From the NCBI GenBank assembly GCA_019914945.1, contig CM034108.1, forward strand, positions 5,094,001-5,158,000: a stretch of DNA of 64,000 bases, read 5' to 3'. The first letter of the stretch is position 1. Every line of letters begins with the position of its first letter. Position numbers and translations under genes: made by a program. Of this stretch, positions 1-13,600 are shown piece by piece. Under the pieces are notes generated by a model. The model was given only the letters and a program-made list of their open reading frames with translations, was not told the DNA's origin and did not search any database. Origin of the DNA: Typha latifolia (taxonomy: Eukaryota > Streptophyta > Magnoliopsida > Poales > Typhaceae).

Positions 1-299
1 ATATAAAAATTTTCCTACTACTAAAGATTATGTGTTTGTTTTTGGTGTTTAAATTTCTTAGAAAACAAATTTAGAATTCTTTAGTAAGTCATCAAACTAA
101 GCAAAAGTGTTGCAACTAAATGTCATGAAAATTAGTACTCTCATAACTATATCTAATATTAATTTTATTTTCTTCATATAAAGTTCAGCCCACGAGTCGT
201 CTTGTAGGGTGGAATAAGAGGGATTATGAGGAATACATTCCCTTTATTAAAAAAAAAAATTTTAAATTATATCAAACGTTGGGCAATTTGCATAAACAA

Positions 300-960
300 A
301 CTCTTTATTTTTCTAATTGGCAGAGATAGCCCCCCGTTATTGAATTGCAAATTCAGGCCGTTTTATTAATTTCGATTAATTTACCATTTCTCTAACCCAA
401 CTAACCGTTTAATGTTGATGTTCACATTGTTAAAAATTAGAGTGTACATTTTGTATAAGTAATGTATATAAATTATATAAGTGATGTGTGGCATTTCTTT
501 TTAAATTTCGATGTGCACATTGCTATAAATTATAGCGTACATTTTGCGTAGACGATGCGTATATATTATATAAGTGATGTGTGATTTTTTTTTTAAAATC
601 TCGATGTGCATATTGTTAAAAATTAGAGTGTACATTTTACATAGGTGATGCGTATAAATTACATAGATGATGCGTAGCATTTTTTGAAATCTCAATGTGC
701 ACGTCTTTAAAAATTATGGCGTACATTTTATATATGTGATGCATGACATTTTTTTAATTCTCAATATGCATATAGTTGAAAATTATAATGTACATTTTGG
801 ATAGAGGATGCGTATAAATTACATAGGTGATGCATAATATTTTTTTAGAATGCGATAATCTTTTTAGAATTTGTTATGACTAAATCAGTGAAAAAGACCC
901 AAAATTGTAATTTAACAATGGGGGCCTAATTTTGCTAATTAGAAATCTAGAGAACTTTTT
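300..960. mobile_element. Fold-back (MITE-like) element with internal tandem repeats
   Basis: The segment near 312-370 (cagagatagccccccgttat and its flanks) is an imperfect inverted copy of about 885-950 (acaatgggggcctaattttg). The arms enclose the tandem repeat at 417-855. The outer ends are not sharp: similarity fades outside the ctaattggc / gctaattag pair, and I could not fix a target-site duplication. The structure suggests a non-autonomous DNA transposon or fold-back element. I see no transposase coding sequence. Confidence 0.45.
417..855. repeat. Tandem repeat, about 92-bp unit, five copies
   Basis: Units begin near 417, 510, 603, 693 and 764. Each contains a gatgtgcacattg-like start, then gtgtacatttt, then gatgcgtataaattacatag and a T-rich tail. 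The fourth unit is about 20 bp shorter because the middle part is missing. The unit is AT-rich, and the short open frame through it on the minus strand (501-695) is a by-product of the repeat, not a gene. Confidence 0.75.
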
Positions 961-1690
961 ACTGTAAATAAATGTTAGATAAGTTTTCGAATAGAAAAAT
1001 AAAATAAGTGGCACTTATTTATTCGTTGAGATAAATTTTTTAAAATATCTCACCAACTTATTCTAAATTCTAAGTGACCAATTTGCCCTCTTTATAGTAC
1101 CAAATTATAATGTGACTATATATAATTATGAGATTACTAAATTACAACTTGATTATAATATAATAATAGTGTATTGAAAATATTTTGATATGTGATGTCC
1201 ACTTGTGTTCCTTTCTACGATGATATCTATATACTTTATAAAATAAATATGTTGAGTTAAGTTAAATTATTTTTTAGCTAGAAAGTTTAAAAATAATCAT
1301 GATGTGATAATATAATACTTGTGAAATATAACTATAATTTTTATATAATTTTAAACATATTTCTTATCTTTCTCTTAGAAAAAAAATATAATAAATATTT
1401 ATTTACATTAAATATAAAAAGAGGAATAAGTTTAATTTGATCATATTTATCTCTTACTTTAACTATCACAACCAAATATCATCTTATCCCATATTTTTAT
1501 CTTAGGATAATAACCCAGAATAACTGAATAAGCACTCATTTTACTGATTCCAATCTTTCCTTATTCCGATTTCCGATTGGTCAGCCGCCTTCCAATTTCG
1601 GGTCGGTTTTTGGATCCGCGTCAGCCGAAACGAGTCGGATCCGGTGCGGAGCCGACCCGCATCCGGAACCCATATTATTATAAGCTTTCC
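960..1690. other. AT-rich upstream intergenic DNA
   Basis: This is AT-rich DNA without a supportable gene. It gives way at about 1560 to a GC-richer stretch and at 1680-1760 to a pyrimidine-rich stretch, which is typical of a plant core promoter and leader. Most likely it holds the promoter of the GTE gene downstream. Confidence 0.4.
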
Positions 1691-2510
1691 CTCCTTTTTT
1701 TTTTCCCTTCCCGCTCTCAACTGTTTCTGATCTCTCTCCCCGTCCGTCATCCCTTCTTTCCCGATCCGGCGACGGCGAGCCAAGGCGAGTAAATTTCCGG
1801 CGATACATCGACCTCAGGCGAGTTGATATCCGGTGAGTCGAATTCTTTCTCTCTCTTCTTTGGTTAGGGTTTTTTTTTCCTTTCTTTCCATGTCCCTCCT
1901 TCTGTTCCCTATCTTTTAGAGAGAGAAAGAGGGAGGGAAAGGCTAGACAGATAGAGGTATGGGTGATTATTTTTCCCTTTTAATTTTTCTGAATTTTTGG
2001 GATTTTCATGCATTTTACAACGTTTTTTTTAGAATTTTTATAAATAAAAGAATAATCCGATACCAAAAGTTTTCCTTTTTTTGGCCGGCCGATCCCGAAA
2101 ACGAAACCGAAACCGAAACGTAGAACCAGATTATGTTAACTCTTTTTCGTATCTTTGTTAGCAATTGGAAGGTGATTGTGGTATTGTTATCTGGAGGTGA
2201 CTTTATTAATTTCTTGAATTCTTGCAGTAGGAAATTTCTTGAATTCTTGCAGTAGGCGATCCTTATTGTGGGAAAAGTATCGTTTTTATTTTCTCTTGGC
2301 AACCTAAATCCCCTCAAACTATATTATATTACTCTATTCTTCTTATCTTGTTAGCTATTGGAAGATGATTGTGGTAAAGTCATCTGGAGATAACTTTATT
2401 AATTTTGTAAATGTACTTCTTGAATTCTTTCAGTAGGAGACCCTTCCAGTCTTTTTTTGATTCAAGCATCAAACTGTTTTTAAGGGAGAGAAGAAAACTA
2501 TCAGACCGAG
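1690..2510 (+). promoter_or_regulatory. 5' leader and leader intron of the GTE gene
   Basis: A CT-rich leader (about 1690-1830) is followed by a plausible donor (ccg|gtgagtcg, about 1831). The probable acceptor is tctttcag|taggag, ending at 2433. The rest of the leader runs to the ATG at 2511. Two further near-identical acceptors, cttgcag|tagg, end at 2227 and 2252, because the acceptor region is duplicated. A telo-box-like ggttagggttt lies at about 1862. The intron is inferred from splice consensus only. Confidence 0.5.
2161..2438 (+). repeat. Direct duplication in the GTE leader intron
   Basis: The block 2161-2231 (gcaattggaaggtgattgtg ... cttgcagtagg) recurs at 2353-2438 (gctattggaagatgattgtg ... 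ctttcagtagg). The first block also has its last 22 bp repeated at 2235-2256. Each copy ends in a usable 3' splice site, giving three candidate acceptors (AG ending at 2227, 2252 and 2433). Confidence 0.75.
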
Positions 2511-5246
2511 ATGAGTAAGAAAAGGAAAGCAACTGAGATAGACAGAGGACAAAAGGATTTCGATTACAATTTTGATGTTGAAGAGGCTGTTTATTCTGGG
2601 AAGCATGAAGCAATGGCAGCAACTGTTACTGTTGTCTCCAAAAGGAATTCCTTGGGAGGCTTGACAAGTACTAAAAGGAAGTTTGAAAAAATGGGCATCA
2701 CCAAAATGAGGCAGTGCTCCAGTATTCTGGTGAAACTGATGAATCATCCATTTGGTTGGGTGTTTAACCAACCTGTGGATCCAGTGAAACTGGATTATCC
2801 AGATTATTTTTCTATTATCTCCAAACCAATGGACTTGGGTACAATAAGGCACAAACTTGCAAGCAATCTATACAGTAGCACCCATCAGTTTGCAGCTGAT
2901 GTAAGGCTGACTTTCTCAAACGCAATGCAGTATAATCATCCTGGAAATGATGTTCATACCATGGCCAAGGAGTTGCATAATATATTCAGTTCAGCATGGA
3001 AATCTTTGGAAGGACAGTGGCAAAAAGCAAACTCTAATTTGGGACTGGAAGCTGTTAGTTTGAGACCGACGAGTGTAAAAGGACCTTTTGGGTGCTCAAA
3101 TCTATCATCCTGGAGATCCCTGACAGATACTGAAAAGCTGAAGTTAAGAAAAGGTTTAGCAAATATACCAATAAGGAAGATGCCGCCATGGCTGCTGAAT
3201 TTTCTTCAGAAGGAATTGATGCTTGAAAAAACTGAAGACAGAATCAATATGGAGATTGATATGCTTGATGAGGTGACTTTGTTCAAGTTGCATCAGATGC
3301 TGAAGTGTTCTGTTGGTGCAAAACTTCCAGAAGTAAGTGCTCTCACTACTGATGCTTTTATGCCCTAATAGTTTATCATTCACTTCATCTACTCCTTTCT
3401 TTTATTTTGCTTTCTGAAATATGTAAGGTTCTGTAGTGTGCACAGGTAATAAAAAAATGTGGCCAAGACTCTGCCCAGGGATCATGTAAAGGTGTGAATA
3501 TTATATTTATTAATTTTATTTAAATCTTCCATCGTAAAGCTTGTCTAGCAGCTAACTTAGGAAATGCAATTCAGGTAGTGGTGAAACAACGCCTATGCCT
3601 GGTGATGCCCAAGTTGAATCTCTTCTGAGTTCTGCTCATGCAGATGCAACATGTGCAACCACGGGTTGCTGCTTTACTTGCAATGGCAGCTCCTCTCAAC
3701 AATTTCCTGGTGGAGAGCATTATTCACAGCATTCTGTTTCCTATGACTTGGTATGTTGCCCTTTTATTTAATTAAATTAATATTCCTCTATGTTCTCTTA
3801 TTAATCTGATACTGCAGGAAGATAAAAAGGCATTGTCAGGAATACAGTTGGGGGATCCGAGTTGTGAATTAGATGGTAGGTTTACCTTTTACCTTCTTTC
3901 TAGATCATTGTTAGTTTTCACTCTTCACCTATTCATGCTTGTTAAATTCATTACAATATTTGCATGCAGTGGCAGATGTTGGTGCAAGTGACAAGGTTCA
4001 ATCTCCTTTTCAAGCTTCAAATCCAACTATTTCTGGAAAAGGTTTCCTTTTATTATATTTTATCTTTGATATGCTTTGTTTGTACATCTTTGGCTACTAT
4101 CTCAGATAATACTTGCAGCTGGACGATATTGTAGTACTTTTCAATAGATAGACTTCTTTTCCTTTCTATAAAGCTTGCTGCCATGTAGATTCTTGACTTA
4201 CTTTTTGTACTCTTCATTCCTTCACATTCTTGTTTTGTTCATATTTAGGAAATAATAATCTCCCTTTCGAGAAACCACTGTCACCAACCAAAGCCATTCG
4301 AGCTGCAATGCTCAAGCATCGTTTTGCTGATACTATTGTCAAAGCACAGAGAACTCTTCTAGATCATGTATTTTCTTCTCTTTTTTGTTCTTGGGAAACT
4401 TGCATGAGTCACCTCGTTATGATTGAACCAGTAGACTAATTTGGTGGGCTGGCTTAGAAGTTAGAATTTTGGCTGACTTAATATTTATTTCACACAGGAG
4501 AAGAAAATTGACCCCGCAAATTTGCAGCTGGAAAGAGAGAAATTTGAAAGAAGGCAGCAGGAAGGTGAGAAAATAAAAAGGTCTTAGAATTTGAAGTTTG
4601 AAGGCATTGCAATTATTCGATGGCTGAGATATGGCCATTGAGATATCAAAATAGGCCAAATTGTAGCAATTCAAAATAGCGACTGGATTTTGATATAATA
4701 GCATTTTTCATCTATCTGATACCTTATATTACTTCAGGTACTAAGTCATCTGTTTTGTTTTCTTTTACGTCTCCATTAAACAGAGAAAGCCATGATTGAG
4801 GCCCAAGTAAAGGCTGCAGAGCTTGATGCACGAAAGAAGGCAGAAGCTGAAAAGAAAATGCAGAGGGAACGAGAAAGAGAAGCAGCTCGGTTGGCGCTGC
4901 AAAGGGTACCATATTGTTTTACTTATAATCTCTCTCTTTCCAATTTTTGTTCCTCCAGTTGAAATATTTATATTCTCTCTTTATTGTCCAGATGGAGAAG
5001 ACTGTTCAAATCGATAACAATGATATTTTAAACGATATAAAAGCTTTGAGCTGCTGCCAGGAGGGGATCACTATGCCTAATGGAATACTGGCTAATTATA
5101 TGTATGGGGTTGATCTGCGCTCTGGCCCTGCTGCAAACCCACTGGAGCAGTTAGGTTTGTTCCTAAAGAATGACGATCTTGAGGAGGAGGCTGAGGAATG
5201 TATCTCGGCTGTCGACAATGGAGATGCGCAGGATGGCGAAAATTAG
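2511..5246 (+). CDS. BET-type bromodomain/NET protein (plant GTE8-12 group)
   Basis: Coding exons are 2511-3332, 3446-3491, 3575-3750, 3818-3875, 3970-4041, 4249-4367, 4498-4564, 4784-4905 and 4992-5246 (1737 nt, 578 aa). The phases fit and all introns are GT..AG. Residues about 66-160 form a bromodomain with the acetyl-lysine-binding YNHP motif (Asn142), a DYF motif and KPMDLGTI. Residues about 203-268 form a NET domain (LTDTEKLKLRKGL ... EIDMLDEVTLFKL). A charged coiled coil (EAQVKAAELDARKKAEAEKK) and a LEQLGLFLK tail follow, which is the layout of plant GTE8 to GTE12. The family binds acetylated histone tails in the nucleus and tunes transcription. The start is the first ATG after the leader; the next in-frame Met is residue 35. 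Which GTE orthologue this is cannot be settled by eye. The gene is convergent with the FHA gene. Confidence 0.93.
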
Positions 5247-7638
5247 TTGCTGGGTGTCTGGTTCTGAGATTTAAATTTTGTCGAGCTTCTATTCTTGATA
5301 TTTTTATTCAGATGTCATTATTTTTTCTGGGGTGTAAATAATTTTATGGGGTTCGTTTTTGAGAGAGAGGGTGATGGTCATGGTCTCTTTTTATTGCTAG
5401 GCCGGCCACAATGTCTCTGCCATCTCATGTAAATGTATATGATGAGCAGTATATTCAAAGTTATTTGTTACAGAAGTATGATGAAAGGAGTTACTAGGGG
5501 AATAAGATTAATTTGGGTGGTTATGTTTATTTGTAGTCCTCATCTGGGCTTCCTTAGAAGTGCTACTGTCCGTGATATTTAGTTCCAATGGTTCTACTTA
5601 GTCTGTTGAATTGTTAAAGAATTCTGGAAGCCTCATAGTTTGGTGCTTATGAGGTGAACAAGTTCTTTCAATGCCTTCCTATTGAGAAGCAATTTGTGAA
5701 ATTTGAACATCAAGACAAGGCCATCACTTAGGTGCTTCCAAGGTTTTCTTCAGCCTAATTGCAACCCCCCATTCACTTCAGGAATAATTTTTCCTTACTC
5801 CGAAATATAATTCCTTATTCTAACTTATAGCTAAATATCATAATAATCTAATTTTAGAATACAAATATTATTTATTAAAATTATATCTTATACCACACAC
5901 TTATCTAATTACTAGTATATCCTTAATATCTATTCCATCAATCTGCTTTATATCAAATCAAAAAATATTTATAATAATTTCATAAAAATTTAAATTTATT
6001 TTTTATTTATTTTTTACTTTATATCACATCAAAAATAATTATTACATTCTTATTTCAAACTATAAGTAAACATAAAAAAATTATTTCTACAATAAATACC
6101 TCATTTTCATAATTATAAAAAAATATCTATTCTATATAATTGACTTTATTCCTGAAATAAACAAGGCAGGGTGTGGGTGGCATTGCGAATGATCAAGAAT
6201 TTGAGGATTTTGCACACTTGGAATATCTCTTTCTATCTCTCGCAAAATGGAATATCCGCAAAAAGGTAATCCAATTTAGACCCCCAAAAAATAGCTATTT
6301 CATTATTCAACAAGTCAAATATTTTCATGCTAAACAAACCAAAAATTCACTCTTTTCTCAGCCTAACACACAACAATGATGTCAATGTCAGTATTACGAG
6401 CAAAACAATCAAGGGTTTGAACTAAGTAACATTCAAGTTATTTCTGACAAAAATTACAATAGACCTAAGGTTCATATAGCTCACAAGCTGGTTAACATTA
6501 TTGATCCTAATGATCGACAATCCTCTTAAAACTATCAATGCCCTCAAATAAGAAGACCATATATAAACTTGCTCCCAAGCTTAGTACTAGGACAACAGAA
6601 CAATAGTCAACAAGATATCCAAAAGTTTATGCCAAAATTTTCCTTTTCTATGAAAGAGGATAAAATTAAGTATTCAGTATCTTCAAAAGAATAAAGTGCA
6701 ACTTCAAGGACCTCGAAATCACTCATGCACACTCCAAAATTTAGTGATGTCAAGCCCAATTATCAGCATTTGCGATACTCACACGGAAACTGACTTAGAA
6801 GGCTGGAAAGCTTAGCCTTTAGCCCTCAAGTACTAGAAGCAGTTAATAAGCTGGTTGAACCTCTTGAGGCCTACTTTATTTGACCAACCTCACCTTGTAG
6901 ACCCAAACATGTATCCATATAGGAAGGTTGCATAAGTATACCCTAGATAGGTGACTTCTATGCCACATGGCTGCCACATTAGGTATGGTGGATAACCGTT
7001 TTGGAATTAGCAGATGTGGGTCATCAGTACAAGTAACTAGAAGCTGTTGCATAGGTAAATCACGAACAAATCAACGGTTTACCTAGAGAAGATTCTTTGT
7101 ACCAGAAATCACCCACAGAAGTGTTTCTCCTATGTGTGCTGACATTACCTTACATGGCGCCCATGTGGCTTAATGGTCATCTATTATGGTGTATACTTAT
7201 GAGACCTATTTGGAAATATATTTTGGGTTGCCAACTAGGTTTGGTCAGAAACTCCGCTTTATAGAGTTATAATTGCTTGAATCTCCTCCATGTTATTATG
7301 ATCAACAGCTTCTTACACATTCCATAACATGTGCAGGTCAAACCGTGACATATGTGGCTTTGAATGGCTTTTGTTCCAGTCTCAAGGTGTTATCTGCACA
7401 TAAAAGGCATGTTGCCCAATTTCATCATATGCATACACAAAAAGAAACAATAACTGAAAGATTATGAGTGACATCAGATGTAAGAAGGAACACATGGAGC
7501 AGAGATAATTTTATTGATACCACCAATGATAAAACATCTCAGGTGAGGGAAGAATCTGATACTTTCCCTTATTCTTAAAGGAAAAAAAAAAGATAATATT
7601 ACCATAGCACAGAAACATCAGAATTGTGGCACACCTGT
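5247..7638. other. 3' flank of GTE and convergent intergenic DNA
   Basis: The first 200-300 bases are the probable 3' UTR of the GTE gene. A MITE-like segment lies at 5777-6156. From about 6160 to 7600 I see no coding region with family similarity; the short open frames at 6173-6379 and 7273-7467 lack any recognisable domain or codon pattern. The last part (about 7500-7638) probably includes the 3' UTR of the minus-strand FHA gene. Confidence 0.5.
5777..6156. mobile_element. Small AT-rich MITE-like element
   Basis: A perfect 11-bp terminal inverted repeat, ttcaggaataa (5777-5787) and ttattcctgaa (6146-6156), bounds about 380 bp of very AT-rich sequence with no coding capacity. If the repeat proper starts at ggaataa, the flanking trinucleotides are tca and tga, so no clean target-site duplication remains. 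The size and termini suggest a non-autonomous DNA element. Confidence 0.45.
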
Positions 7639-10600
7639 TCATGTGTTCTGAGCTGGCCAATCAAACGTCGTGCTCTGATGTTGACTGCTCCGCCGCAAAG
7701 TAGTAAAGTAATGCCTTACAGCGTTCTGATTAACCTCAAATATGAACTGCATATCCCTGATCTGTAGTTACAAATTAGATGTTACTAGTTAGGTTACAAT
7801 ACAAAATGTCAGACCTAAAACTAAATAATATAAAAACCCAAAAGGAATGACGAGACATACAGGAAGAATAAATTAAATGATCCACTTGTCATCAAAATCT
7901 ACCACCTCTAAACTGTTTATGCAAACAAGGAATAGACTATAAGCCATTAAGGTACTAACCACTAGCTCTTATCAATGAGGTTGATCTGTGAAAAGGCTTT
8001 TGAGTTTTGACAAGAACTTAAGTCTTAAGAGAAGCAAATATGAGAGGCCCAAATGGAAAGGGAAGTTATGATGCCCTATGGGATTATTAGTGCTCTTTCC
8101 CAATTAAGGTCTTCCTTTTGGTTTGTACTGGATGAGATAACAGAGAGAGAGAGAGAGAGAGAGAGATTTTCATATAAAAGAACATTACTATCCTTTGTAA
8201 AATTAATTAAAATCTCTTATGTTTTCACATTCAAAGCTCTCAACCCTGTCACCTTTGATGAAATAAGGATGAAGCAGGGAAATATAGTATTAAGGCACAT
8301 ATCTTATAACCAGAGAGTGATCACCTAGTTCAGTGTAGAGTGCTAGCTGTTTAATGACAAACAATATGAAAACTAATATGCCGAACGTAAATGGCACCAA
8401 TTCAGAAGTTGAATTCAAGTTATAAGGAATAGATCATAGCATGAATTATCAAGCTGATTTGATAGATAAACAACACTTGTTGGAATATGAAGTTTCTGAC
8501 AGCACACATGTTTTCTTCAAGTTCAAGGCACAATTACAGAATAATACATCTTAATGAATAATAGTATGCATCTCCAATTATATCTAGGGTTATCAATTTT
8601 AAATGGAGAAGTCTGTGATACAAGTTTCAGAAGATGCACAGCCAATGATTATTTTCCTATAACAAAATCAAAAAAAAAAAATCAAGATACTATACCTCAA
8701 TAAGAGAACCAGAACTTAGATTGATGCGTTTTTTAGCTGGAACTTCCTTGCTATTCACAAAAATTGAACACTTGCCAATGTTCTTAATGAGAAACGATCC
8801 GTCTTGATCCATCTTGATAATAGCCTAAGGTAAAGAGAACACCACAACAGAAGGCTATGTTAAACTCAAGCAAACACAATATATCCAAGTAGAGTTTTGA
8901 TAATTGAACAATGGAATTTGACAACAAGCGGTAAGAAATATGCCATAAATTCAAAGAAAATGGGAATAAATGGTAAGGTCTTAAATCTCCATATTATCAT
9001 CTTACGATGACTCTCCCGACTCCAACTTGAGAAAGAAGTAAAAACCTAAACTTACAAGATGCAACTATCCTTTTAACATTCTATCCATAAGACTCTTTTT
9101 TTATTGTATGATACACAGAAAATGAGTAGTGAATCCTATACTATATACCATATGTTTCTTTGGCTTCACAGTATATCTGTATATGTCATCAGCAGAACAA
9201 GTATGAAAAGGAAAAGCTCATCTATCTATTTTAGTTAGCTTCAAATCTTCATTTGTTCAAAGTTCAAACCCTCATAGAGAGAACAACAACCATAAGAATA
9301 TAGCAAAATTCTTTTCTATGGTGGCAAATATGGTTGTCATGCCGAGCATGCCTACCAGTACAGTTCAGCATGTATCATACCAGTAAAAAGTAAAACTGGC
9401 ACTAATACAAAGGAGTATCAAAAGACCCCTACGCCCACGTGTCAATTATTGAAAAATATACTCTTCTTTTTAACCATTCACAATGGGCTGGGTCAACTAT
9501 GTCAAACATATACCTAATTGGAACATATTAGTTCACACAGGGTTGTGTTGCTCCATAATGACCTATCAGTTGGCACTTATCATTTCAATGGCTAACAAGC
9601 ACAGCGACTTGCATAGCAATCCTTGACAGCAGATTTTGGGATTGAGAATCCAGCAAGCTTTTGGCATGTTCATTATATATTGTCAAATGATATGAACTGC
9701 CAAATATTACTATTTCACTAGCATGAGCTTATTATCTTGCTCTAACAATAAATGGCTAATATACTAAACACCAAAATGAGATTCTATTAATACACTTTCC
9801 GGTGAACACAATGTAGTAATCTTTGGTACTTGAAACACAAATAATTAACGAAATTTGGTATATTTGGGAATCCAACTTAGCAGTAGAGAAAATCACACAA
9901 ACCTCGCTAACTTCCATAATAACAATAAGCAAACAAGAAATTACATGTTCAAAGTCATCTTCTTGTAAATCTAAAATATCCTAACAGTAAAATCAGTTAA
10001 CAATAAAGTTAAAACTAGTCACCTGTCGGCGAGAGATTTTATTAGCATGCCCTTCTCTTCCCAAGTCAATGTCTACTTTTACATCTTCTGTCTCTCTTCC
10101 AAGTGTTACCTTTATGTTAAGAAATATTTGCATTATATTAGCAAAATATCCAAGAAAATCTTACTGGTAAATTTTAGAAATTTATGATAAACATGAATTA
10201 AACATGTGACTTAGTGAATCTCAAACTACAATATAATCATATTCTATTTACAATGATTCGAGTCAGAAAGACAATAAATTTGCTCATGTCGAAAACAAGT
10301 AACTTATATATCATTTCACAAGGTTCTCATCTTCTTTACTTCTTTGCAGCTTCCCGTATTATTGCATGTTTGTGTGTTCCTAATGAAATTTTATCACACC
10401 GGCTCTTTAAATTTTAAAAGAACAGCTTTTAGATAAAACAAATAACTTTGTGAACATAACCAGTCATGAAAATAAAACAATTCTCAACTACAAGCACAAA
10501 AGAGGCGTACCTACATACCTGCGGGCAAACATGCAAATGTACACATATGGGTGTATTTGTATGTGCATATGTAGGAACAAGAGTATACATGTAAAGAAAG

Positions 10601-13600
10601 CTTCTATACAGAAAGAAAGCATTTGCAGAGAATCAAGATAAAAAATGCCTATACTAGAATATTTTATAAGAAAACAACATACAAGGTGAAATAAGAGAGT
10701 TTGCAACCACCATGTACTTCAAGTATATATGTTGCAATTTGTTAAGTCAAATCTAGAACATTGGATGTGATCAAACAACATCTAAGGCGCCCAATTTGTT
10801 TTGTATTCCATAATTCCAAAAGGTAATAGAAATGTACTAATTGAACAAGTCATCTAATGACGAGTTGAAGCACAGACAATAGTTTTGAAACATGAAACTA
10901 TTTGGGACTATTGAATAGGCAGTTGAAATTCTGACTCTACAACCCATATGCTTGACTAGATGCTTATAGAATTGCAACATAGCAAAGTCAAAGAATAGCA
11001 ACAAAAATAATCAAATGTTTCAATTGGTGTTTACCTCAGGATCTTTCATAAAATACTTCAAATGGCGACCATAAAGAACTGCAAAAGCTCCATGAGATAA
11101 AATCACTCTGTTAATATAAGATTGAGCACCTTGCTCCAATCTTATGATCGCTTTCTTGCTATCAACACACTGATACCGCAAAACTGATAATGAAACAAGG
11201 ACAACAGAATCAGAACAGGGCATGGCACCAGTAAACGAGCACATAAGATGACATGATCACACAATTAGCTCTTGGCATTACCAAATATGAAAAGTATATG
11301 ATGATTACATTCATAGTAAAATGCACTAAAATTGCAATATGCATGCATCATTTTTGCAGCTTTTTACTACACATCACTTCTTGTAGAATTTTGGCCAAGT
11401 CATCTATAGTCTCCCTTCATTAGGATCTCAGAGTAAAGAGGTTGCACAATTGGCGGTAGTTCTGGTTCCAGAAACAAAAACAAAATTGCAATTTATTTTG
11501 CACACACCAACCAATTGAAAAATATCAATTTTCAATGCGAGTATCGCCATTAAATAGGAGTTCTGCATAACTGCAAATATACACCCTCCATAGACTGCAT
11601 TTCAGAATATCGCCATCCAAATTTCAGTTTAATGTGCTAATAGCATGCAGGAATGATGTGACATCAACTTCAAATTAGATTGCTTACTTGTTTTATTTGA
11701 ATAATCATAATAGAAACATAATGTGTGGGGGATGTCTCCACCATTTTGCTTGGCCATTGGATTAGTTAGTAGACTAGGTAGTTAATTCGGTCTAGGGTAG
11801 ATTAGGTTAGTGGGCTGCCTAAACCATTTGGGAGTCTTCTAGAAAACTCTAATCTTTTTCTCAACCTTTGGACTTCCCAAAATAACTTCTCAGTTTTTCA
11901 ACTTGGGACTTCCCAGCGTAGCTCCACGACTTCTCAACTTTTGAACCTCTAAAAAATAGACCTTTAGTCTCTTCTCCTCTTTATAAATCCCATGCAGCCA
12001 GTAGCGGAGAGTCAACTTTGGAAGGTATCAAACACTTGTCTTCTTTACATAAACCTCTCCTCTATATTTCACTCTACTCTACTATCTCCCACAGTCCTTG
12101 TGGGTTCCCACCCTTTATTTCATCTCTACTAAACTTATCCATAATTCTTGTGGGTTTCTTGTTAGTTTAGCTTATCACTTTGTTTCCTTTTCATGTATTT
12201 ATTGCTGTCTTAAGGGATATTCAGCAATATAATGAGGACTATTGGTGACCAGGGTGAAGTTGAAGGTAAGGTTTAAGGCTGTCATTATCCTTCACATCAG
12301 GTGAGACCCAACCTATCTTTAGCTCACTCTTGATTAACCAAAGTCTATTAATCGATCTACTGTTCCTTTTCGCCATATCTTTTATTTCAAACTTGTTGTT
12401 TTGTTAAGTTTAAAATGAACAGGATTTAATCTTGCTTATATCTTAATAGGAAACCTTATGATCATTTACTACTTATTATTTGCATTGCTGAATTCATTGG
12501 TCTAGATTTGATCATATATCCTCTAACATTCGTTCAAAATTTTGAGTTGCATTAAGAAAGGATATTCCGGTTACAAATTGGGAAGACAAAGAAATAGACA
12601 AGTACTAAATTAGGAAAGCTACACACACCAAGATGCTGGTCTACTTGAAACACAGATTTGAAACATCGACACAGCCAGAAGATTCTAAGCTTCTTCCTCC
12701 TATCTGAAGCCCTCTAATTTGTATTATAGAATGATAGGAGCAGGAATACACTTTGCAGTGAGTACTATGAGCAAACAGTAACAAACTAATTAGTCCTTAT
12801 TAAACCACTGAAGGAGATGAACAAAAGCACTGATGAAAGAACTTGCAACATCCTGTTCTACAGATCACCGGAAATAACATTACTGCAGAGAGAACCAATA
12901 AGGTACTATCTTAGCAAGCTTAACTACTTTAGAAATGTTCTGTTTAACTAATATAATATGATAATAAGTAGGATATCACAGTTAGCCAGATCCTGTAACA
13001 GAGAAAAACAAACAAGTGTTTAGCTTTAGCTTGCAAGAGCTTTTACCTTCCTTGCTGATGAGACGGGATTCCTGATCGTATGGGCCCAAGTCCATCTCAA
13101 GTATCTGCAAAAGATGTTCACAAACAAATTATCACTTGGATCATTTGTTTAATAAATCAAAGAACTATTAGCCAAGCAAATCAAAAGGCATACCATAGCC
13201 TCGATGTCAGAAAAGTTGGGTACATCATTTTCACTGTCAGAAAGTTGTTCTTGGTCAGACGTGGACATTGTTGTAACTGCGTCTAGAAGGATCATATCTG
13301 TGGATGCATGTGATGGAAAATCTTTTTGTACTGTAATTTGTGTGCCTGTTTCCTCTTTACAACCATCAGTTTTATTTAAAGAATAGTAGCTCGCAGAATC
13401 GGGTCCAGAACCTGGCTTCCCCAGAAGCAAATAACCAGATTTGTCAAAATTGTCATGCTTCCCCGGATCTTGAGCTCCATATTCTTCCTTGAATGCACCA
13501 ACATGGGCAGAATGTAAAGAGACAATTGCTGATGAACATGAATTTGGGCCATCAACAGCATTTCTTAAGACTCCAGCTACAGAACCGCCTTCTGATGACT

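Noticed and set aside
501..695. Minus-strand repetitive open frame in the 92-bp tandem repeat
   Set aside because: The repeated peptide comes from the minisatellite period and has no start context or family match.
1541..1808. Three overlapping short open frames upstream of the GTE gene
   Set aside because: They lie in the promoter/leader transition, overlap on both strands and have no recognisable domain.
13149..13193. C-terminal extension of the large FHA-gene exon read-through (ending in a short hydrophobic tail)
   Set aside because: This is intron sequence after the donor at 13193-13192 (ATG|GTATGC). The following exon at 13104-13047 continues the conserved family sequence in frame.
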